64,000 nucleotides of DNA, from positions 66,469,501 to 66,533,500 of the forward strand of contig CP142452.1 in the NCBI GenBank assembly GCA_038049695.1. Direction: 5' to 3'. The translations under genes were made by a program, and so were the position numbers. Positions 33,440 through 45,811 of the stretch are shown one piece after another (within the stretch, counting starts at the first letter, position 1; each line of letters begins with the position of its first letter). The notes beneath the pieces are model-generated. The model had not been told where the DNA came from and made no database searches. It saw only the letters and a program-made list of their open reading frames with translations. This DNA comes from Cinnamomum chago (taxonomy: Eukaryota; Streptophyta; Magnoliopsida; Laurales; Lauraceae).

Positions 33440-36400
33440 GCAAGTATAACACACCAGACCTAATATGAATGACACATCACTTTATTCTACATATTATATA
33501 CAACTAGCTTAAAAGGCAATTACTTGATGGATCAGATAAGGCTGCATGTAATGATCATGTGATTACTGAACAAATTGTTGTTGTTGGGGCCCACTGGATA
33601 GGTTTATGCATGGACAAAGGATACCCCTAAAATTGGCCCTATAAAATCTTTATAGATTTGAATTTTGGGGCCACAAACTTGTGTAGTTGTATATATCCAT
33701 GTTCGTCCGTCTCTCTCTCAATAGGGTCTAGCGAGATGGTGCAGTATATGATCTAACTTGTTAGGGCCCACCTGGATTTTTGCAAACCATAAAGGACAGT
33801 TCATGATGAAAACTAGGGTGTGCAAAAGATCATGTTGTGGCATATGCCTTTAAAACCATGTGCACTAGCGTGTGTATATGTACGTGTATATATTTATATA
33901 TATATATATATATGGGAGGTGCTCCTGTGAGAGTATATCTCATTGTAAGGTAAGAGATAGGGGCGGCGACCCTCACATTTAAGTTGTTGGCATTGGATAT
34001 GGATGTGAGGGCCCCACTGTATCTCTTATAGTAAGGTGAGAGTATTTCTATATATATGGATGTGAGGGCCCCACTGTATCTCTTATAGTAAGGTGAGAGC
34101 ATTTCTATATATATATATTCACACACAAGCACAACATTATACAAACAAATCTTGAGTTACACACCTCGTGTCGGGAGCTTCCTCGCACATCGCCTAGTGG
34201 GGTCCACTTGATCACCAGTCCAAATGGACTACACTCAAACACACCCCTAAATGTCATTGATTCCATTTTCTTCTTATATTGATCCAAATGGACTAAGATC
34301 ATTGGATCAAGGGTTTATTTTTTATTTTTATAAAAATACATTAAATTTGTGGGCCATAGATCAAGGGGATATGATGATCTGATGAGCTTGAAGTTTTATG
34401 TAAAGGTAGAGCCCATCAAGATCTTTGGATCCCCCACATTCCTCTTGAGTGGTGGGGCCCCAATTGTTACACTTGAGTGTGCATGATAAGAGATGCATAA
34501 ATGGTCAATCTAAGTTGGATCTGCTTATGGAAATTTCGGTCTAGGCCCTTAATTCAGGCGGTTATGCTTTCAGAGATGGCATGGATAAAAACTCCTATAT
34601 ACTGTTTTCATGGGCTTGATATATTTGAGTCTGATTCATCCAATTGTTACTCGTGGACAACACAAATTGTTCATTCCTATAATATATATTGTGGCTTATG
34701 ATTTTATCTCCTGTAGGTGGTGGAAGGACATAGGCCTTGCAGCTAAGTATCCTTTTGCAAGAGATCGATTGGTGGAAGGCTACTACTGGATGTTGGGTTT
34801 TTATTTTGAACCACAATATGCCCGAGGTAGAAACATAGTTGTAAGAATGTTTAAGCTTGTTTCTATCATTGATGACAACTTCGACGTTGACGGAAGATTT
34901 GAGGATCTCAAAGTATTTACTGATGCAATCAAAAGGTTTGATATTATGCACTTTTCCTTCTCCTCCTTTACCTACAAACTTGCAAAGTAGATGAAATAAC
35001 TATGTATAGACTATATTTCTAGGTTGCACATTGTCCATAATCAGTTGGCCAAGGGGGCCATGCATTTCAAGCATGGTTATAAAATTAAATTCGAGTTGTG
35101 CGAGTTAGGGCTAGTCGAAAAAGTTTGTGATCAACAAGTTAAATGAGTCACACAAGACTGATTGAATCTAAACAAATATAGGATCAAACTCAGACTCGTC
35201 TTGGTTACTTGAGTAAGGTCAGAAAATAGCAAGTTGTTGATATGGATAGAAAAAGAAATTTTTTTGAGATGGATATACCTTGATATCTGTTTCGAACAGT
35301 AAGATTTCTTGAAGTAATAAAACCCATATGGATTAGTAAAATTTTGAACAGTAGAATTTCTCGAACAGTAAGCCTGACTGAATCTGAACTAGTATTAGAA
35401 TAAACTCCGACTTGTTCTTGGTTTTTTTTTTCCAAGTTACAAAAGTATGCCATTAAGGAAAGGGGTTAAAAGACCGGTCCAAAAGAAACAAGCCAAAGAG
35501 GTCCAAAAGAAGAACATTACTAAGCAACAGAGGAGAGGAAGGGGGAATGTAGCAAAGAAAAGCAAAACATAAATCAAATGGTCATTCTTGGATGTTGAGA
35601 GCACTATAGAAGCTTCTTAAGATATTATTGGATGAGGTTCCCTTCGGCCTCTTGAGAGAGAAGGATATGTCTGCCATGGCATAATCAAGGATTTGCAAGG
35701 GAGCCATATTGTTATTGGAGAAGAATTAAGTGCATCTCACATTCTAGATGGAGAAACTAGTGGATAGGAAAATTGCTCCAATGCCTTTCATGACTTTAGC
35801 ATCTACTCCATTAGATAGGTTGGTCTATAGACTGAGGGGTTGGGAGGGAGGTTCAAATGACCCATAGAAAGAACCGGCTTCTAAACGTCAACGACAATAG
35901 AGCAATGGGGACTGAAGTTTGAATTTATCAAACACAGTGGGCAGGTAGATGCAAGATTGATTCCTCTCATCTGAACCCAATCAGAAGTGGGGAGTCTTCT
36001 ATAGAAGAGTTTCCAACTGAAACAAGAGATTCTCGATTGCATTAGAGAATTCCAAATAAGAGAGACCCGTGGTTGATAGAAACCATTTCATCTGATCGCA
36101 TCCCAAGAAGTCTTGAGTGGCATCAAGCTAGAGGTGGTAGCTGCCTAGTAGAGCTAATCCGAGGAAAAAGCAAGAACAGGGGGGTTGCATGCAACATCCC
36201 TACAAAAACGTCTTGACTTCCAAGTTGAAGTAAGGAGGTAAAATCTATAATCCCTCAGAAATAAAGGCATTCACACGATCATCTAGGACCATTGAATAGC
36301 GAGTTATTTGTCTAAACAACAGCCGAACAACCACCCCCTATTTTCTATATATTACTTTTATGGAGGATAAAAGCTATAGAGCATTCATTATTTTTCCTAT

Positions 36401-39400
36401 GCATGAGAAAAACCCTAAGGAAGGGGCTAACTTGAGAGTTTTGAATCGCAACACTCCAGCTGTGAACCATAGCTTTCTAAGCCAACATGAGGGAGGATGC
36501 TTCATTAACTTCAACCGTCCTCCAAAGAATGAGCCCACAATACTCAAATCTGGGAAGGATAATGGTATTCAAAGCAATTAGGTTGCTTTTGATCTTTTGG
36601 CCACTTCCCAGCTATAGAAAATTACGACAAAGGGACTCCATAGCTTTGATGATGCTTTATGGTAGGGGGAAGACCATGAGGGAATGAATTGGGATGCTTC
36701 TGAAGGCATGTCTAACCAAAAGAAGTCTTCCTACAAAAGAGAGGGACTTGAATCACCATCCCGTCAAACGCTTACGGATTGAATCAATCAATGGAGAGAA
36801 GAGGTCCTTGTTAGACCTACCATGAAAGAAAGGAGCTCCAAGATACTTTGAGGGAAGAGCATTGGGATGGATGTTTAGAATATCCATAGCTTTAGCCTTA
36901 GTTCTAATGTTACATTTTCCATAAGATAACTTCCTTTTTTAGAAAATGTTGACCTGAGATGTCTTGGTAGGAGTTCAAGACTACTTCAAGAGCTTTGAGG
37001 CTTTTAGGGCGAGCATCGAGCATGAGAAGAACATCATCAGTAAAAAAAAAAGAAAAGAAAAAAAAAATGACATATAGGTGTAGAGTAATTACTAGTGTAT
37101 ATAGGATTTAATTCTCCTATGAGAACAAGATTAGATATATTTATGCGCAAGACTTCCTCAGCCAAAGTTAAGAGATAAGAAGAAAGAGGATGGATCTCCT
37201 TGTCTTAGCCCACAACTAGGTTAGTTGAGCTCAATTAGAAAATAGCAAGTTGTTGAGATGGAAAGAAAAAGAACTTATTTAAAGATTGAAATACCATGAG
37301 ATTTGTTTCAAACTGTAGAATCTCTTGAAGTAAAACCCATATCAATTAGTGGAAACAACCCTAGAAATTCATCAAGATGATCCATTTTGAACTGAAAAGT
37401 AAGTAGCCAAAACCATTTCACTCTCCTTTCAAACCGTTCCATTAATTTTAAGTAGTCGTTGGCCCCTATATTTTCTTGTGAAGGCCCATAGAACTGAAGA
37501 ACCTTCTAATATGTAGACCAAACAAATTGAAGACCTAGTATTTTCTAGCATTAAAATAATCTACGCTGATTATCATCTAATCAATGATTTTGGTTGCAAA
37601 CTTATGCTCCCAATTCTATGTAATTTCCATTCCACATTAGGAATCTCTAATTCCTCATGGGTGAACTTTTTTTTTTCATACTCATTATAAGTGTGTTTTA
37701 AGAGAAAAAATAGCAATTGAGTACTTGAATTTTCAGGTGGGATCTCAGTGTCGTGGATCAACTGCCAGAATATCGGAGGCCTTGTTATGTTGCAATTCTA
37801 AATACTGTCGATGAAATAGAGAACGAATTGATGCCCGGAGAAAAGTTCTACCATACAGACCACTTGAAATATGAAGTAAGTCGCACACTTACCACATCAA
37901 ATTCTTTAAAAATCTCTATTCCATGCTCGAAGTTCTTTCCCCCCTAAATTTTGAAACTTATGAAGCATAAATTAAAGGAAGACATAATTCGCCTTCCAAC
38001 TTAAGGTTCTTTTTTGTAGAGGCAGTGGTGGACCCGAGATTCTCGTTTGAGCGGGGCTAAACTTTTACTAGATTTTGCCAAAATATTTTTTTACATTAAC
38101 AATAGAAAAAAAGAAAATGTATTACATCTGAATAGACACAAAAAGTCACTCTACTCTAAAAGGAGCTTTTATAATGGCCCTTAATGGTTCTTCGTGTTTT
38201 GAAAGTGTCACATGATTGTGTCATTATCAATGCTATTAAATATATCTTCTCGATGCATACAAACAAACAATCATTCATCCAGTCATCTTTCATTCAATCG
38301 TACAATCGACTCTTCATGATTTTCATAGCAAAAAATACTCTCTCAACAATAATAGTGGCAACTGGTAGGACTAGCCCTAACTTTAAAAGAAAATTAACTA
38401 AATGATATAGAACCAGATCCTAATTCTTCAGGAAATTAAATTGGCACATCGACTCGCAACCATGCAACAATAATAAATAAACTCTAGGGAGGTACCAAAG
38501 AAGTAATTATCATTATCATGTGAAAGTCAGAACCTCCTCAGGCTTAATCATTTCCTTAAGCTCCTAATTGTTTCTCCATCGTATGAATCCAAATGAGACC
38601 ACATCATATTATGGTCAAAGAAAAAAACTCAAGAAGATGAAGAAGAAGAAATAAGTTGTTAAAGCCCAATTTATATAATTCTTTTGTTATTTTCTTTCCT
38701 TTTTACAAGAAAAATACTAAAGCTCCATCCTCCAAATAGCTCACTCACGCAGACAATCCATAAGTGCTTATGGAAAAGAGCATGGGTGGCCCCTTTTTCT
38801 ACGATTGATTTTTAAATGAAAAGAATTTAAATAGCTAGACTGAACCCAATGGGTTTTCAGCGATTGTGCTATATGGATTATGTTTTTTGATAAATGATTT
38901 GGTTCTATGTAGTAATGGCATCAGCACATTTTTCTTTAGAAAATGACTAACTTATATGGAACTCAACTAGATGCACCAAATATATTGGAGATAGGGTAAC
39001 GAAGAGGTATCAAAAATATTAGATGGATAAAAAATGATTCTAACATTGATTTTAGATATCCAAACTTACAATATAGAGGGACAAGAAGACATAATAATTT
39101 AGATCAACTTTAATGTACCTTTCTAAAACTAGTCATTCATCAATCCCTTTATTTTTCTATTTGTGATCTACCAATCAGCAAAGACGAAGACCCTCTAACT
39201 CTTCTAAGTCACCGAGAGGTAAAACCAAGAAAAGTCACAACTCTCTCTTCTTACCCCTGTTCCTAGCACTCTTCTTCGTAGATCGGATCGAGAAAACCAA
39301 GAGAAATATTGTGCTTACATCCTATCTGTGTAGCAGACCGATGCATAATCAAGCCGTAGCAAAAACCAAACTATCTTTTCTTGAAAGCGTGATTTCAGGA

Positions 39401-42400
39401 AAATTGAAGAAATAGGGATCTCTAGGACTGTTTAGAAATACATGGTGCGATTTTTTTTGGGGTAAATTAGCCAATAGTCCCTAAGCACGGTCTTCTAAGG
39501 CATCCAGTCCTACAACTTTTTCTCTAATGACTATAGTCCAGACAACTGGAGATATTTGTGGAGTACAATGAGATAAATTAGAAAAATTAATCACATCACA
39601 AGATTAATTTAACCTTAGTTACAATAGTAAGAGGTCATCTCTTATCCTAACTAATAACAATATGAATGATAATATCCTAATAATTCAAGTAAAAAACCCT
39701 AATTGTAACTAACATCCACAACCCTTTTAAATTGCATTATCTATGACATACATTAGGTTATAGTTGGGTTAGGGCCATGCATTTTAATATTTAATTAACC
39801 TGTAATATGGGTTCTTCCAAATTTTAGAAAAAAAAAAAAAAACTTGTGCCTAGCCCAATCGTGTCGTGCCTATGATTTGTCATGGACCTTTTGGAGTGCT
39901 GCTCCTACTTCTTTCTACTATCTTGTGTTTGTGATCATGGTATTGTTGCTTTCCTTTTTTTTTTTATCCCTCTTATTCTTGTGATGTCATGGGCATTATA
40001 CCTAGCCGCCTCTGTATTATTTTTATTTTAGATGTCTAAAGGTGTGATGGTTTGACTGTATTGATTAGACGAAAGCTATTGTTCAAGAATACTTCAAGGA
40101 AGCTGTGTGGCTTAACAGTGGTTATGTGCCTACACTAGGAGAGTATCTTAAAGTTTCACTAGTCTCGGCCGGTTATATTTATCTGTCAGCTGCTTCCTTT
40201 GTTGGTATGGGAGAAGAGGCAACTAAAGAAGCATTTGATTGGCTGAAGACCCGTCCTAAGTTTATGATGGATTCAAGCTTAATTGGTCGGCTCAGTGATG
40301 ATATCCAATCAAATGAGGTAAAATGTAATGTATTTTTTTTTATCATAGTTCCAAAAATTCGAGTGACCTGTGCGAAAATTGGGAACCAGATGTCAGAGGT
40401 TCAATTTTTGGGCTTCTACTTTGAAAAAATCCTAAACGTTAGATAAAGTGAGAAGGGTCCCAAATTTTGCATCATCAATCAAAGCGTCCCACAGTCTTCA
40501 ACACTGCTACTAAAGGGGCTTGTGGAAACTCTAAACATAAGCTCTTACTTTATGATTTAGAGCTTATTTTATATATTAGAGGTTTTTGTAAGCCTCCAAT
40601 TGTATTTTCTATTTTTAAAGTTTATTAATAAATTAGAACTTTTTCCTTAAAAAAATAGAGGATTTTACGGGAAAAATCCCGGAATTTGGTCATTTCTCAA
40701 GAAGGATCCCCACAGATTGTACAACACAAACGAGGTTCGTCAGGACCTCTTCCTTTTTTTTTTTTTTAATGATGAAGGGTGCGATGCTAGCGTCGCTCGT
40801 GTCTGATAGGAGCAACGCTAGCGTCGCTCTACGCGATTTTTTTAAAAACATAGAACCCCCTTTGTTTCTTCTTCCTCTTATTTTTTTCTCTTCTCCCACC
40901 TATTTCTCTATCTCCCCCACTCCATTTTTCTTCCAATCATCTTGGAAAAACAGTATCACATGCTTTATAAAATGATTACTACTGAACGACGTATAATTTC
41001 TTTGTTTCTTCTTTTCATATTTTCAAGATTTATCTTGAAAAGTGAAAGAGAAGGGAAAGAAAAAAAATGGCAGACATAACATGGAAGAATGGTTTCAATA
41101 ACAATCTTATGCTCAGAGCTTAACCTCAACCCATGAACTCGTCCATGAGAAAAAGAGAGAGAAAGGCTGCTCGACAGGTTAAACCTATATTAGCAGTTTT
41201 TCCATCGATATGAGTGGTGAAAAACTTGTATTCGCCGCCTTTCAACCTATATAAATATATATATATATATATATGAACAGTGGAAAACCTGTAGGGTTTG
41301 GTGAGAAATGGAGTAGGGGCTATCTAGAAATAGGAAGGAGATGAGGAAGAAGAAGACATGAGGAGCGACGCTATCGTCCCTCAGAATAAAGCACAAAAAA
41401 AATAAATAAATAAGTGGCGGAAAGACTGAGTTTGTATTGTACAATCTGCGTTGGGGTGTGGGGGGGGGGGGGGGGGGGGGGGTGGGGGGACCTTGGTTAA
41501 GAATAGCCAAATTATGGGATTTTTCACCAACAGGTTATAACCTTTTGATGTTACTGGTTATCAAGATGGTATCAGAGCTAGAGGTCACAGTTCGAAACCG
41601 ATGTGAGGCATATCCATCTCTCTAGCCTGGTTACGTATGCCCGTTGGGTCTTGAATTCGAGCGGGGTGTTGATATAAGAGCATCAAATGTGGATAGTAGA
41701 GGATAAGAGAGTTTTGGATAGTACATCTGCCACCCTTTTTTTTCAGGCAGCGGTGTTTTATTTATTTCTTTTATATATGGGATGATTTTTTTATACGTGC
41801 AGCATGATTGATGCCCTGGGTTTGAAGGGGATGCCGGTTCAGAGGATTGGCAGCCTCTAAGAACTAGTTCTGCTAATGTTGTTGATTTGCATACTCATTA
41901 AAGTTTATATATGCAATATTATATCTTCATATGTTAGTAGATTTTTCAGGTTTTCTTTAGTTTTTTATATTAAATTCATGTGGTTTTGTGAATATTTAGA
42001 AATTTAGTTATGGTTTCTAGATGTCCTTGGATTTTCTATTTTTAAGTATTTCTATTAAAATTTGAAGCTTCAAGGTGCTAATGTACTAGAAAATTTTCTT
42101 TTTAATTTCATCTCATTTACATTAAATATCTCCCTTTTCGAAACTTAAGTAAATTTGAGGTTTTGTTTGTCCTAGAGAATTTATTATGTTCTCTGTTCAT
42201 CTAGGCATGGCCAATCACGAAGGATTATTGCACAAATAGTCCATTTTATTTAACTTTTTTCTCTTCATGTTTACAATTTTACGTAGTATGAGATCTCTTG
42301 AGAAGATATTTGGAATGGTGGCAAATGTTAGGGTTGATTGGAATTATTGATTCTAATGGGATTGATTTCAATGGGCCACCTTATGAGGCATCAAGAAGCC

Positions 42401-43271
42401 ACATAACAATATTAGCTATGGTACCAATGGTGTGAAACTTGACGGTGACAGAAGAATGAGAGAAAAAAGAGCGGTTGTCCACATTCGAAGGAGAGATCTT
42501 TGTAGCAACTAGACGTTTAGGATTATCCAATCACCATGTTTTGTGCCATTGCATGTCCCTTGCCTGTCCGCCTATTTTGTTGTTGATTTCTAGGTTAATG
42601 AAGTAATGTTTTTTTGAGATTGTAAAACCCATGTTCTTAGTTCGTTTTAATGACCATAGGGGATTGATCTAAGAGTAAATACAAATGATGTTTCTGGATG
42701 GATCACAAAATCTTGAACATCACAATAAAAGGTAGCATTAATTTAAATTTTTATAAGTTTTACTTTTGTAAATGTTTAATATTAAAACTTTTATTGCCTG
42801 TGCTAAGTAGGACGTATTTTGCTACTTATTAATTAGACTATAGTTTCCAAAGAGCCCCTTAGTATCGATCATCAGTGGCTAATCTTGCTAAGTCTCCATG
42901 TATTATACGCACATACAAAGACACGAACGCACAAATGGATAACTTACTAATCTCGTGGTTTGCATTGACTGTATTCAAAGCATGAGCAAAGAGTACATGT
43001 TGCATCTTCTCTTGAGTGCTATATGAAGGAACATGGCTCAACGAGGTCGGAGGCGTGCGAAAAGATTCGAGAAATGATTACATCAGCATGGAAGGACCTA
43101 AACAAGTTCTGCCTTAAACCAACTCCCTTTCCATTCTCTCTAGTTACACGAGTGGTCAACCTCACGCGCAGGGGAGAAGTCATCTACTTGTATGGAGATG
43201 GATACAGTCACTCTTCGCAAGACACAAAAGACAACATCCGTTCAATGCTCGTGGATCCTATTCCTATGTAA
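33064..43271 (+). CDS. Class I terpene synthase (TPS-a, sesquiterpene-synthase-like), exons 3-7
   Basis: Five exons join in one open frame of 424 codons: 33064-33439, 34717-34935, 37737-37875, 40069-40317 and 42981-43271. The lengths 376/219/139/249/291 match the canonical exons 3-7 of plant class I terpene synthases. Key motifs are ARDRLVEGYYW (RxR), IIDDNFDVDG (DDxxD, Mg2+ binding), DDIQSNEHE (NSE/DTE) and EQRVHVASSLECYMKEHG. The enzyme would ionise and cyclise a prenyl diphosphate. TPS-a members usually use farnesyl diphosphate in the cytosol, but product and substrate cannot be read here. The first two exons, about 125 residues, were not found. There is no in-frame stop or frameshift. The gene is either 5'-truncated or has distant first exons. 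Confidence 0.88.
33440..33445 (+). other. GC-type splice donor (GCAAGT)
   Basis: The exon ends ...acaaa and the intron starts GCAAGT, the known consensus of GC-AG introns. The only nearby GT donor (33444, after 'gctaacaaagcaa') shifts the frame and meets a stop in exon 4. The GC donor instead yields LTK-WWKDIGL in frame, at the position where other TPS genes split the codon before WW. Confidence 0.75.
34001..34114 (+). repeat. 57-bp tandem duplication in intron 3
   Basis: The unit 'ggatgtgagggccccactgt..ctatatatat' occurs at 34001-34057 and 34058-34114 with only one or two differences. A diverged relative lies just upstream (33915-33965). The rest of intron 3 (33446-34716) shows no genes. 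Confidence 0.85.
34717..34935 (+). CDS. Terpene synthase exon 4 (DDxxD exon)
   Basis: Acceptor 'ctcctgtag', donor GTTTGA; 219 bp, the canonical size. Encodes WWKDIGLAAKYPFARDRLVE, then FKLVSIIDDNFDVDGRFEDL and ends AIK plus two bases of the next codon. Both metal-binding Asp residues of DDxxD and the third Asp are present. Confidence 0.9.
35219..35340 (+). repeat. Direct repeat, left copy (intron 4)
   Basis: 'gaaaatagcaagttgttga.atgga.agaaaaagaa..' through 'cttgaagta..aaaacccatat' recurs at about 37238-37362. The two copies flank the LINE fragment. Confidence 0.75.
35420..37237 (-). mobile_element. L1-type LINE fragment in intron 4, antisense, decayed
   Basis: Minus strand: 'ccaagttgtg..ctaagacaaggagatccatc' near 37200 decodes as GLRQGDPS (RT motif B), and LTLAEEVLRI follows. 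Near 36780-36720 DSIRKRLTGW..SLSFVGRLLL matches the block after the RT palm. A T-run near 35422 could be the reverse-complemented poly-A tail. Stops and frameshifts are frequent. It is more decayed than LINE 1 and LINE 2. Confidence 0.7.
37238..37362 (+). repeat. Direct repeat, right copy (intron 4)
   Basis: Partner of 35219-35340, in the same orientation, about 80-85% similar by eye. Confidence 0.75.
37737..37875 (+). CDS. Terpene synthase exon 5
   Basis: Acceptor 'tttcag', donor GTAAGT; 139 bp, canonical. Encodes WDLSVVDQLPEYRRPCYVAI and ends HTDHLKYE in phase 0. Confidence 0.9.
37876..40068 (+). other. Terpene synthase intron 5
   Basis: 2.2 kb of AT-rich sequence. Nothing recognised on either strand except short runs of A or T. 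Confidence 0.6.
40069..40317 (+). CDS. Terpene synthase exon 6 (NSE/DTE exon)
   Basis: Acceptor 'ttgattag', donor 'gag|gtaaaa'; 249 bp, canonical. Encodes TKAIVQEYFKEAVWLNSGYV, the YIYLSAASFVGMGEEATKEA helix and ends LIGRLSDDIQSNE, the first part of the NSE/DTE motif. Confidence 0.9.
40669..41528. mobile_element. ~860-bp element with ~75-bp terminal inverted repeats in intron 6
   Basis: The left end (40669-40745: 'gggaaaaatcccggaatttgg', then 'cagattgtacaacacaaac') is the reverse complement, with mismatches, of the right end (41420-41528). Inside the ends, the left passage 'gctagcgtcgctc' (twice, 40790-40830) is echoed inverted near 41361. No transposase is present, so it is a non-autonomous DNA element. 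The target duplication could not be set. Confidence 0.65.
41460..41489 (+). repeat. Poly-G tract (23 Gs, T, 6 Gs)
   Basis: A run of 23 Gs at 41460-41482 followed by T and six more Gs lies within the right inverted terminus of the element at 40669-41528. The corresponding place in the left terminus is only 'ggatcccc' complement. Confidence 0.95.
42981..43271 (+). CDS. Terpene synthase exon 7 and stop
   Basis: The acceptor is 'gtattcaaag' ending 42980. The frame starts HEQRVHVASSLECYMKEHGS, completing the NSE/DTE region, and runs through WKDLNKFCLKPTPFPF and YLYGDGYSHSSQDTKDNIRS to VDPIPM and TAA at 43269-43271. 291 bp is the usual size. The acceptor has a weak pyrimidine tract; position was chosen by frame and family alignment. 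Confidence 0.87.
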   Translation, partial: HEQRVHVASSLECYMKEHGSTRSEACEKIREMITSAWKDLNKFCLKPTPFPFSLVTRVVNLTRRGEVIYLYGDGYSHSSQDTKDNIRSMLVDPIPM

Positions 43272-43499
43272 AAAGAATTAATGTTGTCATAAGTCATATC
43301 CACTTTTGTTTTCATGTCAATGCACTATTACTATAGAGGAACATTTACCACTTGATTATTGATGCAAAAATCATGTAATCATGAGTTTACCTTTTAATGG
43401 AATCTCTCTGTCTCGATGTGAGTGTGTTGTGTGTAAATCTCTCTCTCTCTCTAGAACATGCTGGAAGTATATGTCGGGTTCTGAGAAAGAGAAAGGCTG

Positions 43500-43803
43500 T
43501 TTAGAAATGCCTGAGTTCCACTTCCTATTGTACTGTGTGCCTAAAATTGAGGGAGGGCTGGGCCTGCGCAGGATGAAGGAGTTTAATGAGGCTTGTCTAA
43601 TGAAGTTGGGGTTGTCAGCGGCAACCTCGGACTCTCTCTGGGCTTCTTGGTTTAGGGGCAGATACTTCAGGCACTCCCCAATTTGGTTCTCCGGAAATCC
43701 TAAGGCTGGGTCTTGCATCTTGGACAAGGTAAGAACTTTGGCCACTGTCCTTCAACAAGGCAATCGTTGGGCTCTGGGGAACGGTCATAACATCCTGGTG
43801 TGA
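43500..43803 (+). pseudogene. LINE 2 ORF2 fragment
   Basis: About 100 codons of the ORF2 C-terminal region (KIEGGLGLRRMKEFNEACLM through LQQGNRWALGNGHN), ending at TGA 43801-43803. It has no RT motifs because the copy is 5'-truncated. Text resumes in other frames. Confidence 0.75.
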
Positions 43804-45223
43804 CATGCTAACTGGATAGACCATGACCCCATAGCTAAAAGTTTTCCCCTCCTTCAATTCTCTGAAAATGATAGGGTGGCAGACCTGATTCAAGACAATT
43901 CCTGAATCATCCCACCTTCCATCCCGGCCGAGGTTCAGTGTTTCCTCCTTTAGCATAGAGATCAAATTGATCTCCTTAGCCCTTCTACCCCGGATAAACT
44001 TACATGGAAATGCTCTTCTTCAGGGGCCCTCTCTCTTAAACAAGCTTGGGATTCACTGAGGTCTAGAAAAGCAAAAGTTCAGTGGCATGGGCTAGTTTGG
44101 AATAAGATCATTAACCCAAGACTTTCTTGCTTCAGCTGGCGCCTTCTCCTAAGAAAAACCCCAACAGATCAATGGGCAATGCTTAAAGGGATCTCCATGG
44201 CTTCTAGATGCTATTCTTGCCACTGCAACAGTGAAACAGATTTGCACATCTTCTTTTCTTGTCACACGGCCCAGTAATTGTGGTCCTGGATTCTCAGTCT
44301 AATGGACACCTCAACTCCTCTTCTTCTGTCACCTTCTTCTGTATTGACAGCTTTCATCAAGGATGTAGATGCCAATGGAAAAAAAAATCAGCAGCAGCTA
44401 TCTTCCTCCATACCATCTATATCCTTTGGTTCTTGAGGAATGAAGCCAAACACCACAGTAAAGAAGCCTTCCATGGTGAAAGCTCAGAAGCTCTTCAGCG
44501 ACTACTGCAGTGGTATGTTCTGTTCCTCTTTAGTAAAGACCCCTCCCTCCCATCCAATTTTAAGGGCCTTAGGGTGGAATGATTCCCCTACTCTCCTGGC
44601 TGATCTTTCTCTCAGCAGCTCGGCCTAGAGTAGCATTTTTGGTATCAGCAGCTTAATTTATCTTGCATTGGGTAGTCCTCATGCAAAGTAGAAGTTCTGT
44701 TTTGGAAGATGGACTCTCCTTTTAGTGCAGCTGAGGGTGCTCAGAGAGTTTTAGCTGGAACTGCTTCATTAATTCTGTTAAGGACTGCTATGTTGAGACA
44801 ATCATAAATTGGGTCTATTATTCTTTATACACAGATTTCTTGAATGAGCTACAAATTGCATGTAGTCTTGCTCTGATTTTACTCTAGCTCCTCAGGTCTA
44901 TTCTTGGCTTCTCAATCAAGGAGGCCTTTCTCCTTTTTCTTTCCCTTCCTCTTCAGTCTGGGCAGCTCTTCGGCAGAGTGATGATGCCCAAGGAAGATAG
45001 TCTGCAACATCATTTTTCTTCCTAGCCATCATCGTCCCCTGGTTCTTCCGTAAAGAATCCAAGTCCCGCAGCTTCTTCTTTGATGAGTGATCTTCTGTGG
45101 TACCACGTGGGGAGAGGTTGTAGCCTTATCTCCCAGTGCAGGCCTATAGTTTTTTTTCCTCTGTTTGGCTGCTGAGTGTTGCTGAGTCGAGTGATTGGTG
45201 TGTGCTATGTTGCAGAAGCTTCC

Positions 45224-45811
45224 CAGAGTAGTTCTGTTTTCTGCTGCTTCTTTGTAACCTTCTGCAGAGTTGTTATGTAGTGCTCTCCAATGCCTATGTC
45301 AGTGTGAGCTGTGCTGTGGCTGTGTCTTCCTGCTCCTAGTTTAGCAGCTTTTTGCTGTGTGCCTTGTTCTGTCCAGTGTTGGTGCCCTCTTTGTGCTGAT
45401 GCAGCTGGTTTGTGCAGTAATTTACTGTTTGCAGTGCCATAAGATGTATTGTAGCTCTCTTCTTCTCCCTGTCGGCTGGATCTCTCTTTCAGCAGTTTTG
45501 ATTTCTGTTGGTAGAGTAGCGCCCAGCTGGCTGGTTCTTTGTTTTGTTGCAGTGCTCGGGTAGTGCCTTGTATTGCTTCTTTTCTGCTCAGAGAGTTCCT
45601 ATTTTTCTGCTGCTTCTTTGCAGTCTTCTGCAAAATTGTAGTGTAGTACTCTCCAATGCCTATCTCTGTATGAGCTGTACTGTAGCTCTGTGTCTTCCTG
45701 CTGCTGGTTTAGAAGCTCTTTGCTGTGTTGTCCCTTGTTTTGTCTTGTGTTGGTGCCCTATTAGTACTGGTGCTGCTGGTTTGTGCAGTATATTGCTGTT
45801 TGCAGTGCTAA
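45224..45811 (+). repeat. ~220-bp direct repeats inside LINE 2
   Basis: 45224-45442 and 45589-45811 share a long run of text ('ttctgctgcttctttg', 'tagt.ctctccaatgcctat', 'tgtgcagta.attt/attgctgtttgcagtgc'). ORFs across them are Cys/Leu-rich by-products and not genes. Confidence 0.8.
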
